Assembly (NCBI GenBank): GCA_035634055.1
Contig: DASQDR010000268.1
Location: forward strand, 1-44,495
DNA: 44,495 bases
Source: JAICTV01 sp035634055
GTDB taxonomy: Bacteria > Planctomycetota > Phycisphaerae > Tepidisphaerales > Tepidisphaeraceae
Direction: 5' to 3'
Position numbers and translations under genes: made by a program. Shown here in pieces: positions 25,314 to 34,926 of the stretch; position 1 is the stretch's first letter, and each line of letters starts with the position of its first letter. A model generated the notes under the pieces. That model did not search any database, was not told the origin of the DNA, and worked only from the letters and a program-made list of their open reading frames with translations.

Positions 25314-27638
25314 TCAGTGTCGGGTCGGCTTGATGTACCCGTGCTCGACGCAGGCCATGAGGATCTTCTTCGCGGTCTGCGCAGCGGTGACGCCGCCGCT
25401 GCCGCCGTACTGCACCATCACCGCGAAGGCGACCTGCGGGTTGTCCGCCGGAGCGAAGCCGACGAACCAGGCGTGGTTCATGCTCTTGCCGTCCTCGCCC
25501 CAGCCGCGGTACCAGGGGGTCGGCGTGTCGTGGGTGGCCGAGGCGATGTCCAGCGGTACGCGCAGCGGCTTGCCGTTGGGGCCGAAGACCAGGTTCCCTT
25601 CCTCGTCGCGCGCGGGGACGGTGATGCGGGCGGCCTGGGCGGTGCCGGTCTTGCCCGCGACGAGGAACTCGGCCATCCGCCCTTCTCCGCCGGTGCCCGC
25701 CTTGCTGTTCACCACGCGCACCATCCCGTCCTTCGCCGCCGCCAGCGCGTCGGGCGCCAGCTTAAGGTCAACGCGGTCTGGCACCGGCCTCTTGTCGCGC
25801 GTGGCGAGCGGCGCGGTGGCGGTGGCGTCGTCGGCGACCAACCGCGGGCGCATCCAGATCCCGTCGCGCGCGATGGTGGCGGCGACGTTGGCCATCTGCA
25901 CCGGCGTCGCCAGCACGCCGACCTGCCCGATGCCGCTGAACCACGCGACCGCGCGCTCGTGCCGCTCGACCTGCCGCGGCAGGAACCCCCGCGCCTCGGG
26001 TACGCCCAGCCCCGTCTCGCGCCCGAGGCCGAAGCGGTCGTACCACGCGCTGAGCCCCTCGGCGCCGAAGGCGTCGGCGCAGGTCTCGAAGTAGACGTTG
26101 CAGCTTCGCTCCAGCGCGTCGGCGAAGCAGAGGTGCCCGTCGGCGTTGCCGTAGACCCCGCGGTGCGGATGGTCCCACGGCACCGGGTGGTTGGCCACCT
26201 TGCCCTCGAGCACGACGCCGAACTTGCTGGCGACCCAGCAGCGCCCGTTGGGCATCTTGCGACCGCCGATCAGGAGGTAGCCGGTGCAGTGGATGCCTTT
26301 TTGAACGGTCATGACGCCGACGTCGGAGACGTTCAGCTTGTCCGTGATCGCCGCCAGTCCGACCAGCGGCTTGATCGTCGAGCCGGGCTCCAGTTGCGAC
26401 TGAGTGGCGCGGTTGAGAAGCGGCGCCGCCAGCGCCTGCTCGTCGCCGGTGATCAGTTCCTCGTAGTCGTCGGCCAAGGTATTGGGGTCGAAGTCGGGAT
26501 ACGACGCCAGCGCGCGGACCTGTGACGTCTTCACGTCGATCACCACGGCCGCGCCGTGCATCGGGATGGTGAACTTGCGCTCGTCGTCGGCGAGGTTGCT
26601 CTGGACCTCCATGTTCTCGAAGAACCCGCGGATCTGGTCCTGGAGCTCGATGTCGATCGTGGTGCGAACGTCCGCGCCGGGCACCGCGGCGCTGGCCAGC
26701 TCGTCGTCAGCGCCCGGGCGGCGATAGGACTTGCCGCGGGTGCCGCGCAGCGCCGGCTCGAGCAGCGCCTCGAGCCCGCCACGGCCGACGAAGTCAGCGA
26801 ACTGAAGCTGCCGCAGCGGGTCGCCCAGCGCGGGATCGGCCAGCATGTCCTCCTTCTTCACCGGCGCCAGGTTGCCCATCAGGTGCGCCGCCGCGCGGTT
26901 ATATGGATAGCGGCGGGTGGCGCCCGGCAGCAGCACCAGCCCGGGGCAGCGCGGCACCTCGCGGGCCAGGCGGAGGTAGACGTCGGGGGAGATGTTGCGC
27001 ACCACCGGGTGGATGCCGACCTCCTCGCCCTCCACCTCGTCGAAGTCGTCGACCTGCGGGCCGTCCTTGCCCCCCTCGATCAGCCAGCGGCGGTACCACG
27101 GGGCCTCCTGCCCCTTGTGCTCCTCGTGGGCGGCGGCGTAGCGGCGGTACTGCCGCAGCCGGCTCCGCATGCCGACGCGCAGGTCGATCTGACGGCAGAT
27201 CTCGTCGATCGCCTCGGGCGCCGTGCCGGTCTCTTTGGCTAAGACCTTGAAGGTGCGGTCGATGTCGGCGGTGACGCTGGCGACCTGCTGCTCGATGTTG
27301 GCGGCGCGCGCTTTCTTGTCCCGCTTCTTCCACTCCGCGCCGGCGGCCTCGCTGGCGCGCTCGACCGCGATATCGCGGATCCACTTGGCGTCGCGGGCGA
27401 TGGCGCGGTAGTCGATGCAGGCGTCGATGCACGCCTCGTCGACGGCGATCGGGTGACCCTTGAAGTCCAGGATCCGCCCGCGGGTGGTCTCGATGTACTG
27501 CGCCTTCTTCTTGAACTCCTCGGCCGCCCGCACCCACTCGCCGCGGGTGAAGACCTGGAGGTGCATCGCGCGCACGAGCAGCACGCCCATCACGCTGAGC
27601 AGGATCGCGAGGAAGATTTTCAGGCGGCGCTCGAACAC
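25314..27638 (-). CDS. mrdA: Penicillin-binding protein 2, elongation transpeptidase
   Basis: A 774-residue class B PBP that cross-links peptidoglycan with RodA. GTG 27638 follows AGGAGG at 7 nt. A membrane anchor is at about residues 8-24 (IFLAILLSVMGVLLVRAM), followed by the pedestal domain and ETTRGRILDFKGHPIA. The transpeptidase domain carries EPGSTIKPL (SxxK, near residue 419), ERSCNVYFE (SxN, near 510) and VAGKTGTAQ (KTG, near 662). It is longer than the usual ~630 residues, mostly through expansion of the pedestal region. It is followed by the DUF3592-like gene. Confidence 0.95.
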   Translation of the reverse strand: MFERRLKIFLAILLSVMGVLLVRAMHLQVFTRGEWVRAAEEFKKKAQYIETTRGRILDFKGHPIAVDEACIDACIDYRAIARDAKWIRDIAVERASEAAGAEWKKRDKKARAANIEQQVASVTADIDRTFKVLAKETGTAPEAIDEICRQIDLRVGMRSRLRQYRRYAAAHEEHKGQEAPWYRRWLIEGGKDGPQVDDFDEVEGEEVGIHPVVRNISPDVYLRLAREVPRCPGLVLLPGATRRYPYNRAAAHLMGNLAPVKKEDMLADPALGDPLRQLQFADFVGRGGLEALLEPALRGTRGKSYRRPGADDELASAAVPGADVRTTIDIELQDQIRGFFENMEVQSNLADDERKFTIPMHGAAVVIDVKTSQVRALASYPDFDPNTLADDYEELITGDEQALAAPLLNRATQSQLEPGSTIKPLVGLAAITDKLNVSDVGVMTVQKGIHCTGYLLIGGRKMPNGRCWVASKFGVVLEGKVANHPVPWDHPHRGVYGNADGHLCFADALERSCNVYFETCADAFGAEGLSAWYDRFGLGRETGLGVPEARGFLPRQVERHERAVAWFSGIGQVGVLATPVQMANVAATIARDGIWMRPRLVADDATATAPLATRDKRPVPDRVDLKLAPDALAAAKDGMVRVVNSKAGTGGEGRMAEFLVAGKTGTAQAARITVPARDEEGNLVFGPNGKPLRVPLDIASATHDTPTPWYRGWGEDGKSMNHAWFVGFAPADNPQVAFAVMVQYGGSGGVTAAQTAKKILMACVEHGYIKPTRH

Positions 27639-27674
27639 GGGAAGACCTCCTTGTCTTCGGTGGTGCGGAGCAGA

Positions 27675-28172
27675 TCAATAGGCGCGGCCGCGCCTGCGCG
27701 ACTGGAACGAGAACGGCTTGCGGGCGAGGTTCAACAACCCCAGCACGACCGGCGCCGCGCACGCGGTGTAGAGCGCGTTGCCCAGCAACTGCGTCACCGA
27801 CGCGCTGGGGCCCCTGATCCATCCGTGAACCAGGACGACAACGGCGGCCAGCAGGCTGCCGACGAAGCCGAGGGAAAAGTGCGTCACCGGGTGCGCGCGG
27901 TAGATGAGTTCCTGCGTGCTGACGGTGAACATCCCCACCAGCGAGTAGGCCAGCGCGCAGACGCCGAGCGAGTTGAGCGTGACCAGGTCCTGGATCGCGC
28001 CGATGCCGAAGCACCCCAGCAGCGCCGCGTCGCGCGGGGCGTGGATGGCGATGAAGATCACCGCCAGCAGCACCAGGTCTGGCCGACAGTTCCCGACGCG
28101 CAGCGGCTCGCCGAGACCGAGCTGAAGCCCGATGGCGAGGTAAGCGAGGATGAGGTACGCGGGAAGTCGCAT
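27675..28172 (-). CDS. mreD: Rod-shape-determining protein MreD
   Basis: A 165-residue hydrophobic protein with about five membrane helices (MRLPAYLILAYLAIGLQ, LVLLAVIFIAIHA, GVCALAYSLVGMF and others). The signature-like stretch GAIQDLVTLNSLGVCALAYS matches MreD. It lies 13 bp after mreC and 36 bp before mrdA, so it is in the same transcript. Confidence 0.9.
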   Translation of the reverse strand: MRLPAYLILAYLAIGLQLGLGEPLRVGNCRPDLVLLAVIFIAIHAPRDAALLGCFGIGAIQDLVTLNSLGVCALAYSLVGMFTVSTQELIYRAHPVTHFSLGFVGSLLAAVVVLVHGWIRGPSASVTQLLGNALYTACAAPVVLGLLNLARKPFSFQSRRRGRAY

Positions 28173-28185
28173 CGCGAAAAGCGGT

Positions 28186-29034
28186 TCAACCCGAAGGCTT
28201 GTTCATCACCATCACCTCGCGCAGCTCGGCGAGGTTGCGCACGGGGCGGACCTGCACCTCGGCGAACATCGCCACGCGCGGGCTCGGGCGGATGCTCTCG
28301 ATCCGGCCGAGGACCTGGTTGGTGAGCTGCATCGGCCAGTCCGGATCGTTCAGCACGACGTAATCCGCGACGGCGACGCCCTTGTCCGGCTGGTCCTTGC
28401 TCTGCACTTCCGACAGCGGCAAATTCTCAACGAACATCGCGCCGCTGCCGGTCCCGCGGACGATGCGCGGCGACGCGCCCTGCACCTCGACGAGCTTTCC
28501 GCCCGCCGACCGGTAGAACTTCGCCGCCGCCTGGAAGCGCGGATCGGTCACGAGCTGCACCTGCGCGCCACTGACGCCGACGCGGGCGATGCGCCCGACG
28601 ATCCCGTTGGCGTACAGCACCGGCATCTGCGGCTCGACGCCGTCGCCGTTGGAGGCGGCGATGGCGAGCGAGTCGCGCGTGACGCCCGGGTCGGTGCCGA
28701 CGACGCGGAACGGCGTGCACAGCGGCCGCATGTCCCCGAGCTGCGCCCGCTCCTGGTTGATCTGCCGCATCTCGACGAGCTGCCCCATCAGGCTGAGGTT
28801 CTCGGCCCGCAGGCGGTCGTTCTCCGCCTTCACGTCCTCCACCGCTCGCCGGTCCCTTTCGCCTTCGGGGGCGACGCGGTGGCGGACGACCGACCCGATC
28901 TTGCGAGCCGGGATCGACACTGGCGCGAACAGCTTCTGCACCCCGCGGATCGGGTCCGTGTAGCGCGCGGGGATGAAGAACGCGCTGCAAACGCTCAGCA
29001 GGAGCAGGCCGACGTAGACTTGGTTAAACCGCAA
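28186..29034 (-). CDS. mreC: Rod-shape-determining protein MreC
   Basis: A 282-residue protein with an N-terminal membrane anchor (VYVGLLLLSVCSAFFIPA, residues 6-23). A coiled coil follows (about 60-95: RRAVEDVKAENDRLRAENLS). The periplasmic beta domain has LYANGIVGRIARVG and AQVQLVTDPRF, the expected MreC pattern. It links cytoplasmic MreB to the PBP2-RodA synthase. Start ATG 29034. A 205-bp spacer rich in short-word repeats separates it from mreB. Confidence 0.92.
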   Translation of the reverse strand: MRFNQVYVGLLLLSVCSAFFIPARYTDPIRGVQKLFAPVSIPARKIGSVVRHRVAPEGERDRRAVEDVKAENDRLRAENLSLMGQLVEMRQINQERAQLGDMRPLCTPFRVVGTDPGVTRDSLAIAASNGDGVEPQMPVLYANGIVGRIARVGVSGAQVQLVTDPRFQAAAKFYRSAGGKLVEVQGASPRIVRGTGSGAMFVENLPLSEVQSKDQPDKGVAVADYVVLNDPDWPMQLTNQVLGRIESIRPSPRVAMFAEVQVRPVRNLAELREVMVMNKPSG

Positions 29035-29066
29035 TACGACACCCGCGGGGCGGGAAAGGGAACTAC

Positions 29067-29219
29067 CGAAGCACGAGATCCGAAGCGATTACCGATGCGT
29101 GAAAGGAGAAATCCATCAAGCCAGAAGCAGGGATTGCGTCATTTCTTCCTTCGGCCTTTCCGCCTTAGTTCGGATTTCTGGTTTCGGGTTTCGTGCATCT
29201 GGCTTCGCCCTTCGTGCTT
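29067..29219. repeat. Degenerate GAAATCCGAA-type repeats between mreB and mreC
   Basis: The spacer holds two patches of short imperfect words of the CGAAGCACGA/GATCCGAAG/GAAACCAGAAATCCGAA kind, one read on the plus strand (29067-29087) and a longer one on the minus strand (29161-29219). They are partly complementary, so an imperfect fold is possible, but the pairing is far weaker than in the palindromes at 8917 and 41205. Confidence 0.55.
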
Positions 29220-29239
29220 ATCGCTCGCCGCCCACGCCC

Positions 29240-30295
29240 TCAATCCCCATCCATGTCGCTCTCCATCGTGTCCTTCCACAGCTCCAGGTTCTCCAGGTAG
29301 ACGCTGGTGCCGCGGGCGACGCACGTGAGAGGATCCTCGGCCAGGCGGGTGTCCAGGCCGGTGGCGTTGCTGATGACCGTCGTCAGGCCGCGGAGCATGC
29401 TGCTGCCGCCGGCCATGGTGATGCCGTTGTCGACCAGGTCCGCCGCCAGCTCGGGCTCGGCCTGCTCGAGCGTGGTGGTGACCGCCTCGATGATGTTGTT
29501 CACCGGCTCCTGGAGCGCCTCGCGGATCTCCTCGGCGGTCACCTCGGTCTTGCGCGGCAGGCCGGAGATCATGTCGCGGCCGCGGACCTCCATGGTCGGC
29601 TCTTCGGAATCGATCGGCGCGGCCGAGCCGATGTCGAGCTTGATGCGCTCGGCCATCTGCTCGCCGATCGCCATGTTGTAGGTCTTCTTCATGTGCTCGA
29701 CGATCGCCTGGTCGAAGTCGTCGCCGGCGGTGCGGACGGAGTTGGAGACCGAGATGTCCGCCAGCGAGATGATCGCCACCTCGGTGGTGCCGCCGCCGAT
29801 GTCGACGATCATGCTGGCGGTCGGCTCGGTCACCGGCAACCCCGCGCCGATCGCAGCGGCCATGGGCTCCTCGACCAAAAAGACGCGGCGGGCGCCGGCG
29901 CGCTCGGCACTGTCCAGCACCGCGCGCTTCTCGACGGCGGTGATCCCCGACGGCACCGCGATGACCACGCGCGGGTGGATAAAGTGCTTGCGGCCCTGGG
30001 CGCGGCGGATGAAGTACCGCAGCATCGCCTCGGTGACCTCGAAATCGCTGATCACCCCGTCCTTCAACGGACGAATGGCGGTGATCGAGCCGGGCGTCTT
30101 GCCGATCATCTCCTTGGCGACCAGCCCGACGGCGTTGCCGTCCTGCAACACGCGGTTGGTCCCCTTCTTGACGGCCACCACGGTCGGCTCGTTGAGCACG
30201 ATGCCTTCGCCCTTGATGCACACCAGCGTGTTGCAGGTGCCCAGGTCGATGCCCATGTCGACGCTGAACATGCCAAGCAGCGAATCAAAGATCAC
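29240..30295 (-). CDS. mreB: Actin-like rod-shape protein MreB
   Basis: A 351-residue cytoskeletal ATPase that organises lateral wall synthesis. GTG 30295 follows AGGAG at 8 nt. The sequence begins MIFDSLLGMFSVDMGIDLGT, then NTLVCIKGEG (phosphate 1), VVIAVPSGITAVEKRAV, VEEPMAAAIGAGLPV, IVDIGGGTTEVAIISL (phosphate 2) and GITMAGGSSMLRGL (adenosine). It is the first gene of the elongation cluster and has an 859-bp untranslated or empty region upstream. Confidence 0.96.
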   Translation of the reverse strand: MIFDSLLGMFSVDMGIDLGTCNTLVCIKGEGIVLNEPTVVAVKKGTNRVLQDGNAVGLVAKEMIGKTPGSITAIRPLKDGVISDFEVTEAMLRYFIRRAQGRKHFIHPRVVIAVPSGITAVEKRAVLDSAERAGARRVFLVEEPMAAAIGAGLPVTEPTASMIVDIGGGTTEVAIISLADISVSNSVRTAGDDFDQAIVEHMKKTYNMAIGEQMAERIKLDIGSAAPIDSEEPTMEVRGRDMISGLPRKTEVTAEEIREALQEPVNNIIEAVTTTLEQAEPELAADLVDNGITMAGGSSMLRGLTTVISNATGLDTRLAEDPLTCVARGTSVYLENLELWKDTMESDMDGD

Positions 30296-31154
30296 GTGGC
30301 GGTCTCCTGACGGGACGATTGCGCGGCGGAGTTCCACCCGCCGGTGCGGCCGACGCCCGTCAAAACAACTGGACGGCGGCCGGCGAAACTAACCTGTAGG
30401 GCATCCCCGCAGCGAAACAACGGGGCTTCGCGACAGGGCGCGCCGCGCGGACTCTGGCTCGCTAAAGCTCGACCGCCACCTGCCGTGCACGCGCGCGCCA
30501 CGCGCCGGATCGAGCGGCGTGACCGGCGGGACGCTCGATCTTCCCCCCGGGGCGCGGCGGAGGCTCAAGCCGTCTGCCAACCCGGGGCGAGCGGGTCGTA
30601 GACCATCACCCCAACGCCACGGGTTCCGCCCGCTGCGCGACGCGCTGACGCCGACTGAAACGGCTGGCGGCGGAGCGGGCGCCGGTGAAGCCCAAAGCGC
30701 TGCGAGCGCCTCCCTGCACCGCGTCACCCGGATCACCGCGTCACCGCTTCATCCCCCGCGAACCGCCCGATCGTTCGAGCCTGCCGGGCCCCAACCTCGC
30801 GTGCCCATTCGCGCCGAACCTGACGCCGGCGGCACAGCCCGTCCCAAGAGCCGTACACCGGCCGAGCCGCTTCGCCCGGTCGGCGGCTAAAATACAGTGA
30901 CGCGCGCGCGCCTGCAATGCGACTCGGACACAATCGGCAAATTCTGCGGGGGATTCGAAAATGATTGGCGCGGCGCCAGAGGGATGCGAACCGATCCGGC
31001 CGATTTGGCGCGACAGTGGCGCGACGGAGCGCGTTCAACGAAGGCCGGCGCAATTTTCGCCCGCGCTACACAGCCAAAACCATCGTTCGGCTGGCGAGCG
31101 CTGCGGGCGACCATCGCTGTCGCCTGCCGGGGCTACACACGCGGAGGCGCTGCG
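30296..31154. other. 859-bp gap upstream of mreB with no convincing gene
   Basis: Short frames on both strands are open only because of GC content. Their translations are Arg/Ala/Pro-rich and show no domain. The stretch contains a CCCCG...CGGGG hairpin about 100 nt upstream of mreB, a GAATTT-core motif at 30934-30948 and an AT-rich TAAAATACAG near 30890. Most likely it is a long mreB leader plus the downstream flank of the RTX gene. A structured RNA is possible, but I cannot match any known one. Confidence 0.4.
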
Positions 31155-32885
31155 TCACACCATCGCGTCCACCACGATTACCCACCGTTCGCCCAGCTCG
31201 GTGAAGCTCACCCGCTTGAGCGGCCCTTCGGCGGCGTTGAGGTTGCCCACGTTCTTTCGCGCTTGCGCGGTGAAGCTGTTGGTGGCGACGTCCAGCAGGA
31301 TGTCGTTGTCGCCGCGGCGGATGGCCCAGCCGGTGGTGTCGCCGCCGACGGCGCCGAGGCGGGTGGTGATGCCGATGGCGCGGCCGCGCTCGACGTCGAG
31401 GTTGATCACGTCGATCACGTCGAAATCGACGGCATAATCGACGCCGCGCCCGCCGATCAGGGTGTCGGCCAAGCCGTCGTCGGGGCGGCCTGTCTGCTCG
31501 GCGACGGCGGTGAATTGGCTCGGGCCGCCGCCGGTCATGCGGTCCGCGCCGTCGCCGCCGCGGAGGAGGTCGCGCCCGCCAAACCCATGGAGGGTGTCGT
31601 CGCCCGCGCCGCCGACGAGGGCGTTGCCGGCGCTGGAGCCGGAGATCACGTCGGCGCCGCCGCCGCCGATGATGTTCTCGATGTCCAGCCCGACGTTGTC
31701 CCCCTCGCGGGGAAGGACCTGGTTGTTGGAGGTGAGGCGGGCGTAGCCGTCGTTGGCGATGCCGTCGATGGTGATCTCCAGGGCGTCGCCGCGGCCGGAG
31801 TAGTCGGCCGTGTCGTTGCCGGCGCCGCCGCGCATGAGGTCGGCGTCGTTCCGCCCGCCGTTGAGGACGTCGTTGCCGCGGTCGCCGATGAGAATGTCGC
31901 TGCCGCCGCCGCCAAGGAGCGTGTCGTTGCCCCGGCCGCCGGCGAAGACGTTGTTCTTCTTCCCGCCGACAATTCGGTCGTCCCCGGCGCCGCCCCAGAC
32001 GTTTTCGATGTCGGAGTGGACGTTGTCGCGCTCACCCGCGGCGGCATCGAACGGCGAGGGCTGGCCGTCGTTGGCGAGGTCGTCCAGGACGATGACCACC
32101 GGGTCAAAAGAGGCGCGTGACGAATAGTCGGCCACGTCGCTGCCCGCGCCGCCGCTCATGTCGTCGACGCCGCTGGCGGCGGAAACGATCGTGTCGTTCC
32201 CGTCGCCGCCGGACAGGACGTTCACCCCGCCGCCGCCCGAGATCGCGTTGCCGCGGGCGTCGCCGGTGAGGGTGTCGTTACCGTCGCCGCCGGCGAGGTT
32301 CTCGATATCGCTGGCAACGTTGTCCTGGAAGGGCCAGAAGATGAAGGTGGGATCGTTGGCGTCGCCGGGCTGCGGCTCGCCACCGCCGACGGGACCGTCG
32401 TTGGCGACGTCGTCGAGGGTGACCTTCACGCCGGCGGAGTGGCCGGCAAAGTCGGCGGTGTCGGCCCCTTCGCCGCCGGCGTAGACGTCGGCGCCGCCCT
32501 GCCCGGCGATGCGGTCGTTGCCGCGCCCGCCGTCGAGCGTGTCGCTGCCGCCGCCGCTGGTGATCGTGTCGTCGCCGTCGCCGCCAAAGACGCGGGCGTT
32601 GACCGGCTTGTCGGTCGGCACCCCGCTGGGGAACGATGCGCGGCCGTAGAGCGGGGCGAACGGATCGTTCAGCGTGACGCGATCGTTCCCGCCGGCCGCG
32701 TCGATCGTCAGCCGCTTCACGCTGCCGAGGGCGAAGCGCCTGGCGACGGTGCCGTCGAAGACGCGGTAAAACCCGCCGCGCACGTTGACGTCGATGACGT
32801 CGTCGGCGGCGGTGCCGGCGATGGCGAGCGTGCCGTTGCTCAGCGAGATCGACAGCAGCCGGCGAGGCTCGAGGCGCTCGTACAT
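31155..32885 (-). CDS. RTX/hemolysin-repeat surface protein with LEPRxLL N-terminus (copy 1)
   Basis: A 576-residue predicted secreted protein. The ATG at 32885 has a strong ribosome-binding site (GGGGAGGAG, about 6 nt before). It opens MYERLEPRRLLS, the LEPRxLL motif found at the start of many large planctomycete surface proteins, with no classical signal peptide. Residues about 97-420 contain several blocks of nonapeptide Ca-binding repeats of the GGxGxDxLxGG type (GGDGDDTITSGGGSDTLDGG is one). The C-terminal part has TGWAIRRGDNDILLDV and ends VIVVDAMV. It is a paralogue of the gene at 33047-34750. No type I secretion genes are nearby. Confidence 0.85.
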   Translation of the reverse strand: MYERLEPRRLLSISLSNGTLAIAGTAADDVIDVNVRGGFYRVFDGTVARRFALGSVKRLTIDAAGGNDRVTLNDPFAPLYGRASFPSGVPTDKPVNARVFGGDGDDTITSGGGSDTLDGGRGNDRIAGQGGADVYAGGEGADTADFAGHSAGVKVTLDDVANDGPVGGGEPQPGDANDPTFIFWPFQDNVASDIENLAGGDGNDTLTGDARGNAISGGGGVNVLSGGDGNDTIVSAASGVDDMSGGAGSDVADYSSRASFDPVVIVLDDLANDGQPSPFDAAAGERDNVHSDIENVWGGAGDDRIVGGKKNNVFAGGRGNDTLLGGGGSDILIGDRGNDVLNGGRNDADLMRGGAGNDTADYSGRGDALEITIDGIANDGYARLTSNNQVLPREGDNVGLDIENIIGGGGADVISGSSAGNALVGGAGDDTLHGFGGRDLLRGGDGADRMTGGGPSQFTAVAEQTGRPDDGLADTLIGGRGVDYAVDFDVIDVINLDVERGRAIGITTRLGAVGGDTTGWAIRRGDNDILLDVATNSFTAQARKNVGNLNAAEGPLKRVSFTELGERWVIVVDAMV

Positions 32886-33046
32886 GGCGCTCCTCCCCAG
32901 GAACGATTCCGAACTTGGCGGGGCCGCCGGCGCGACGCCGCGGCCATCGCTACCGACACCGCAGCGGGCGCTACGTTAGCGATCCTGCGGCAAATTCTCG
33001 TCACCGGTCGTTTCGTCGGCGACGATGCGCTTCATGGCGGGCGGCG
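32886..33046. promoter_or_regulatory. Leader of RTX copy 1 with a GAATTT-core motif
   Basis: On the minus strand CGAGAATTTGCCGC lies at 32987-33000, about 102 nt before the start, followed by a small palindrome GCTAACGTAGC. Both suggest a promoter or operator region, since the RTX genes are separated by 161 bp. Confidence 0.35.
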
Positions 33047-34750
33047 CTACGTCCACTGCACGACCAGCACCGGGATCGTGCCGCGCTCCAGCAGGGTGCG
33101 CATGTCGATGGTCCCGCGCAGCCGCTCGAACTGGCCGATCTTGGTCTTCACGTAGGAGACGCGGCCGGTGACGTCGAGATCGGTGAAGGCGTCGCCACGG
33201 CGGATGATCCAGCCGGTGTACTCGCCGAACGCAGGGGTCGGCGAACGCTCGATCACGCCCCTGACCTCGGCGAACTCGATGCCGGCGGCGTCGTCGTTGA
33301 AGGTGAGGTTGACGGTGAGATCGAAGCCGCCGCCGCCGTCGAGGACGTTGCCGACGCCGCCCGGATCGCTGGCGCCGTCGCGGGTGCCGCCGAGGAGGAT
33401 GTCGTCGCCGCCGCCGCCGTGGATCTCGTCCGCCCCGCCGCCGCCGATCAGGGTGTTGCGCTGGTCGTTGCCGATCAGGGTGTCGTCGCCGCTGCCGCCG
33501 AGCATGACCTCGAATTCGTCACCGACATCGTCCGCTTCGGCGGCGCGGTTGCCCTCGGGCGAGAGGATCGGCGCGGCGCCGTCGTTGGCGAGGTTGTCCA
33601 GGGCGATGGCGACCGCCTCGGTGCGGGCGGAGTAGTCGGCGGTGTCCTTGCCATTGCCGCCGATGAGGGTGTCGGCGCCGTCGAGGCCCTGGTCATCGCC
33701 GCCGTAGCCGCCGGCGATGAGATCGTTGCCGCGGCCGCCGACCAGGCGGTCGTCGCCGGTGCCGCCGATGAGGGTGTCGTCACCGAGCCCGCCCTCGAAG
33801 TGGCGGAAGGTCAGAAGCTGGTGGTCGAGGTCAGAGCCGACGATCAGGTCCGCGCCGGTGCCGCCCCAGACGACTTCGACATCGTTCACGACCTCGTCTT
33901 CCTCGCCCGCCTCGCCGTCGCCGCCGGTGTTGCCGAGGCGCACGACCACTGGCAAGGTGCGGGCGGAATAGTCGACGACGTCGAGGCCGCGGCCGCCGGC
34001 GAGTCGGTCGGCGCCGTTGAGGCCGCGGAGCGTGTCATCGCCGGCCAGGCCGCGGATGAAGTTGTTGCCGGCGCCGCCGTCGAGCACGTTGCCCGCGGCC
34101 GAGCCGGTCAGGTCGTCGTCGCCGCTGCCGCCGCGGACGTTCTCCACGTCCGAGCGCACGTTGTCGGCGAAGGGCCAGTCGACGACGTTCGGCCCGGTCA
34201 GCGGCTCGGTGCGCAGCGGCGGGCCGTCGTCCTGCTGGTCGTCGATGTCGACGTTCACGCGGGTGGTGAACTCGGAGTAGCCGACCCAATCGGCGCTGGC
34301 GCCGCCGCGGAAGTCGTCGGCGCCGCCGTAGCCGTGCAGGACGTCCTTCCCCTTGCCGCCGAAGAGCGTGTCGCTGCCGCCGCCGCTGAGAAGGGTGTCG
34401 TTGCCGCTGCCGCCGGCGATCCACGCGTTGACCGGGCGGTCGGCGGGGATGCCTTCGGGGAACTGGTGCTTGCCGTTGACGGACATGAACGGGTCGATCA
34501 TGTCGACGCGGTCGTCGCCGCCGCCGGTGTTGATCGCGATCGACTTCACCTGCGCCCGCGGGAACATCTGGCTCGTGCCGCCGCGGTTGCTGACGGAGTA
34601 GTGGCCGGACGCGAGGTTGACGACGAAGGCGTCGTTCTCGGCCGTGCCCTCGATGAGGAGCAGGCCGTTGGCTTCGAGCGTGACGGCGAAGAGGCGACGC
34701 GGTTCGAGAGGCTGAAGCACGGGCGGTCCCCCCGGCGGTGACGAATTCAT
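33047..34750 (-). CDS. RTX/hemolysin-repeat surface protein with LEPRxLL-type N-terminus (copy 2)
   Basis: A 567-residue paralogue of the neighbouring RTX gene. It starts MNSSPPGGPPVLQPLEPRRL, again with the LEPR motif. The order then parallels copy 1: an N-terminal beta domain (EGTAENDAFVVNLASGHYSV), a DRVDMIDPFMS segment matching DRVTLNDPFAP, nonapeptide Ca-binding blocks (GGSGNDTLLSGGGSDTLFGG and others), and a C-terminal TGWIIRRGDAFTDLDV matching copy 1. It ends VLVVQWT. It lies between the sigma/PEP-CTERM fusion (176 bp upstream) and copy 1, all on the minus strand. Calcium-dependent folding outside the cell is expected from the repeats. Confidence 0.85.
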   Translation of the reverse strand: MNSSPPGGPPVLQPLEPRRLFAVTLEANGLLLIEGTAENDAFVVNLASGHYSVSNRGGTSQMFPRAQVKSIAINTGGGDDRVDMIDPFMSVNGKHQFPEGIPADRPVNAWIAGGSGNDTLLSGGGSDTLFGGKGKDVLHGYGGADDFRGGASADWVGYSEFTTRVNVDIDDQQDDGPPLRTEPLTGPNVVDWPFADNVRSDVENVRGGSGDDDLTGSAAGNVLDGGAGNNFIRGLAGDDTLRGLNGADRLAGGRGLDVVDYSARTLPVVVRLGNTGGDGEAGEEDEVVNDVEVVWGGTGADLIVGSDLDHQLLTFRHFEGGLGDDTLIGGTGDDRLVGGRGNDLIAGGYGGDDQGLDGADTLIGGNGKDTADYSARTEAVAIALDNLANDGAAPILSPEGNRAAEADDVGDEFEVMLGGSGDDTLIGNDQRNTLIGGGGADEIHGGGGDDILLGGTRDGASDPGGVGNVLDGGGGFDLTVNLTFNDDAAGIEFAEVRGVIERSPTPAFGEYTGWIIRRGDAFTDLDVTGRVSYVKTKIGQFERLRGTIDMRTLLERGTIPVLVVQWT

Positions 34751-34926
34751 TGAGTGGGAGGCAAACCGGTGCTACCCCCGGGGGAAACATCGGCGGTAGC
34801 GCGGCGATGGCATGAACGGCGGCGCGTCCTCGCGGTTGCGCGGCCAAGGCGAGTGTGACGTGGGATCAAGGGTGGCGATCCCGCTGCGTTCGATAATCTC
34901 TGCCGCGACAGGTCTGACGGCGAAGG

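Noticed and set aside
32915..34741. 608-residue plus-strand frame opposite RTX copy 2
   Set aside because: Ala/Val/Glu-rich mirror of the nonapeptide repeats; no start signal or domain.
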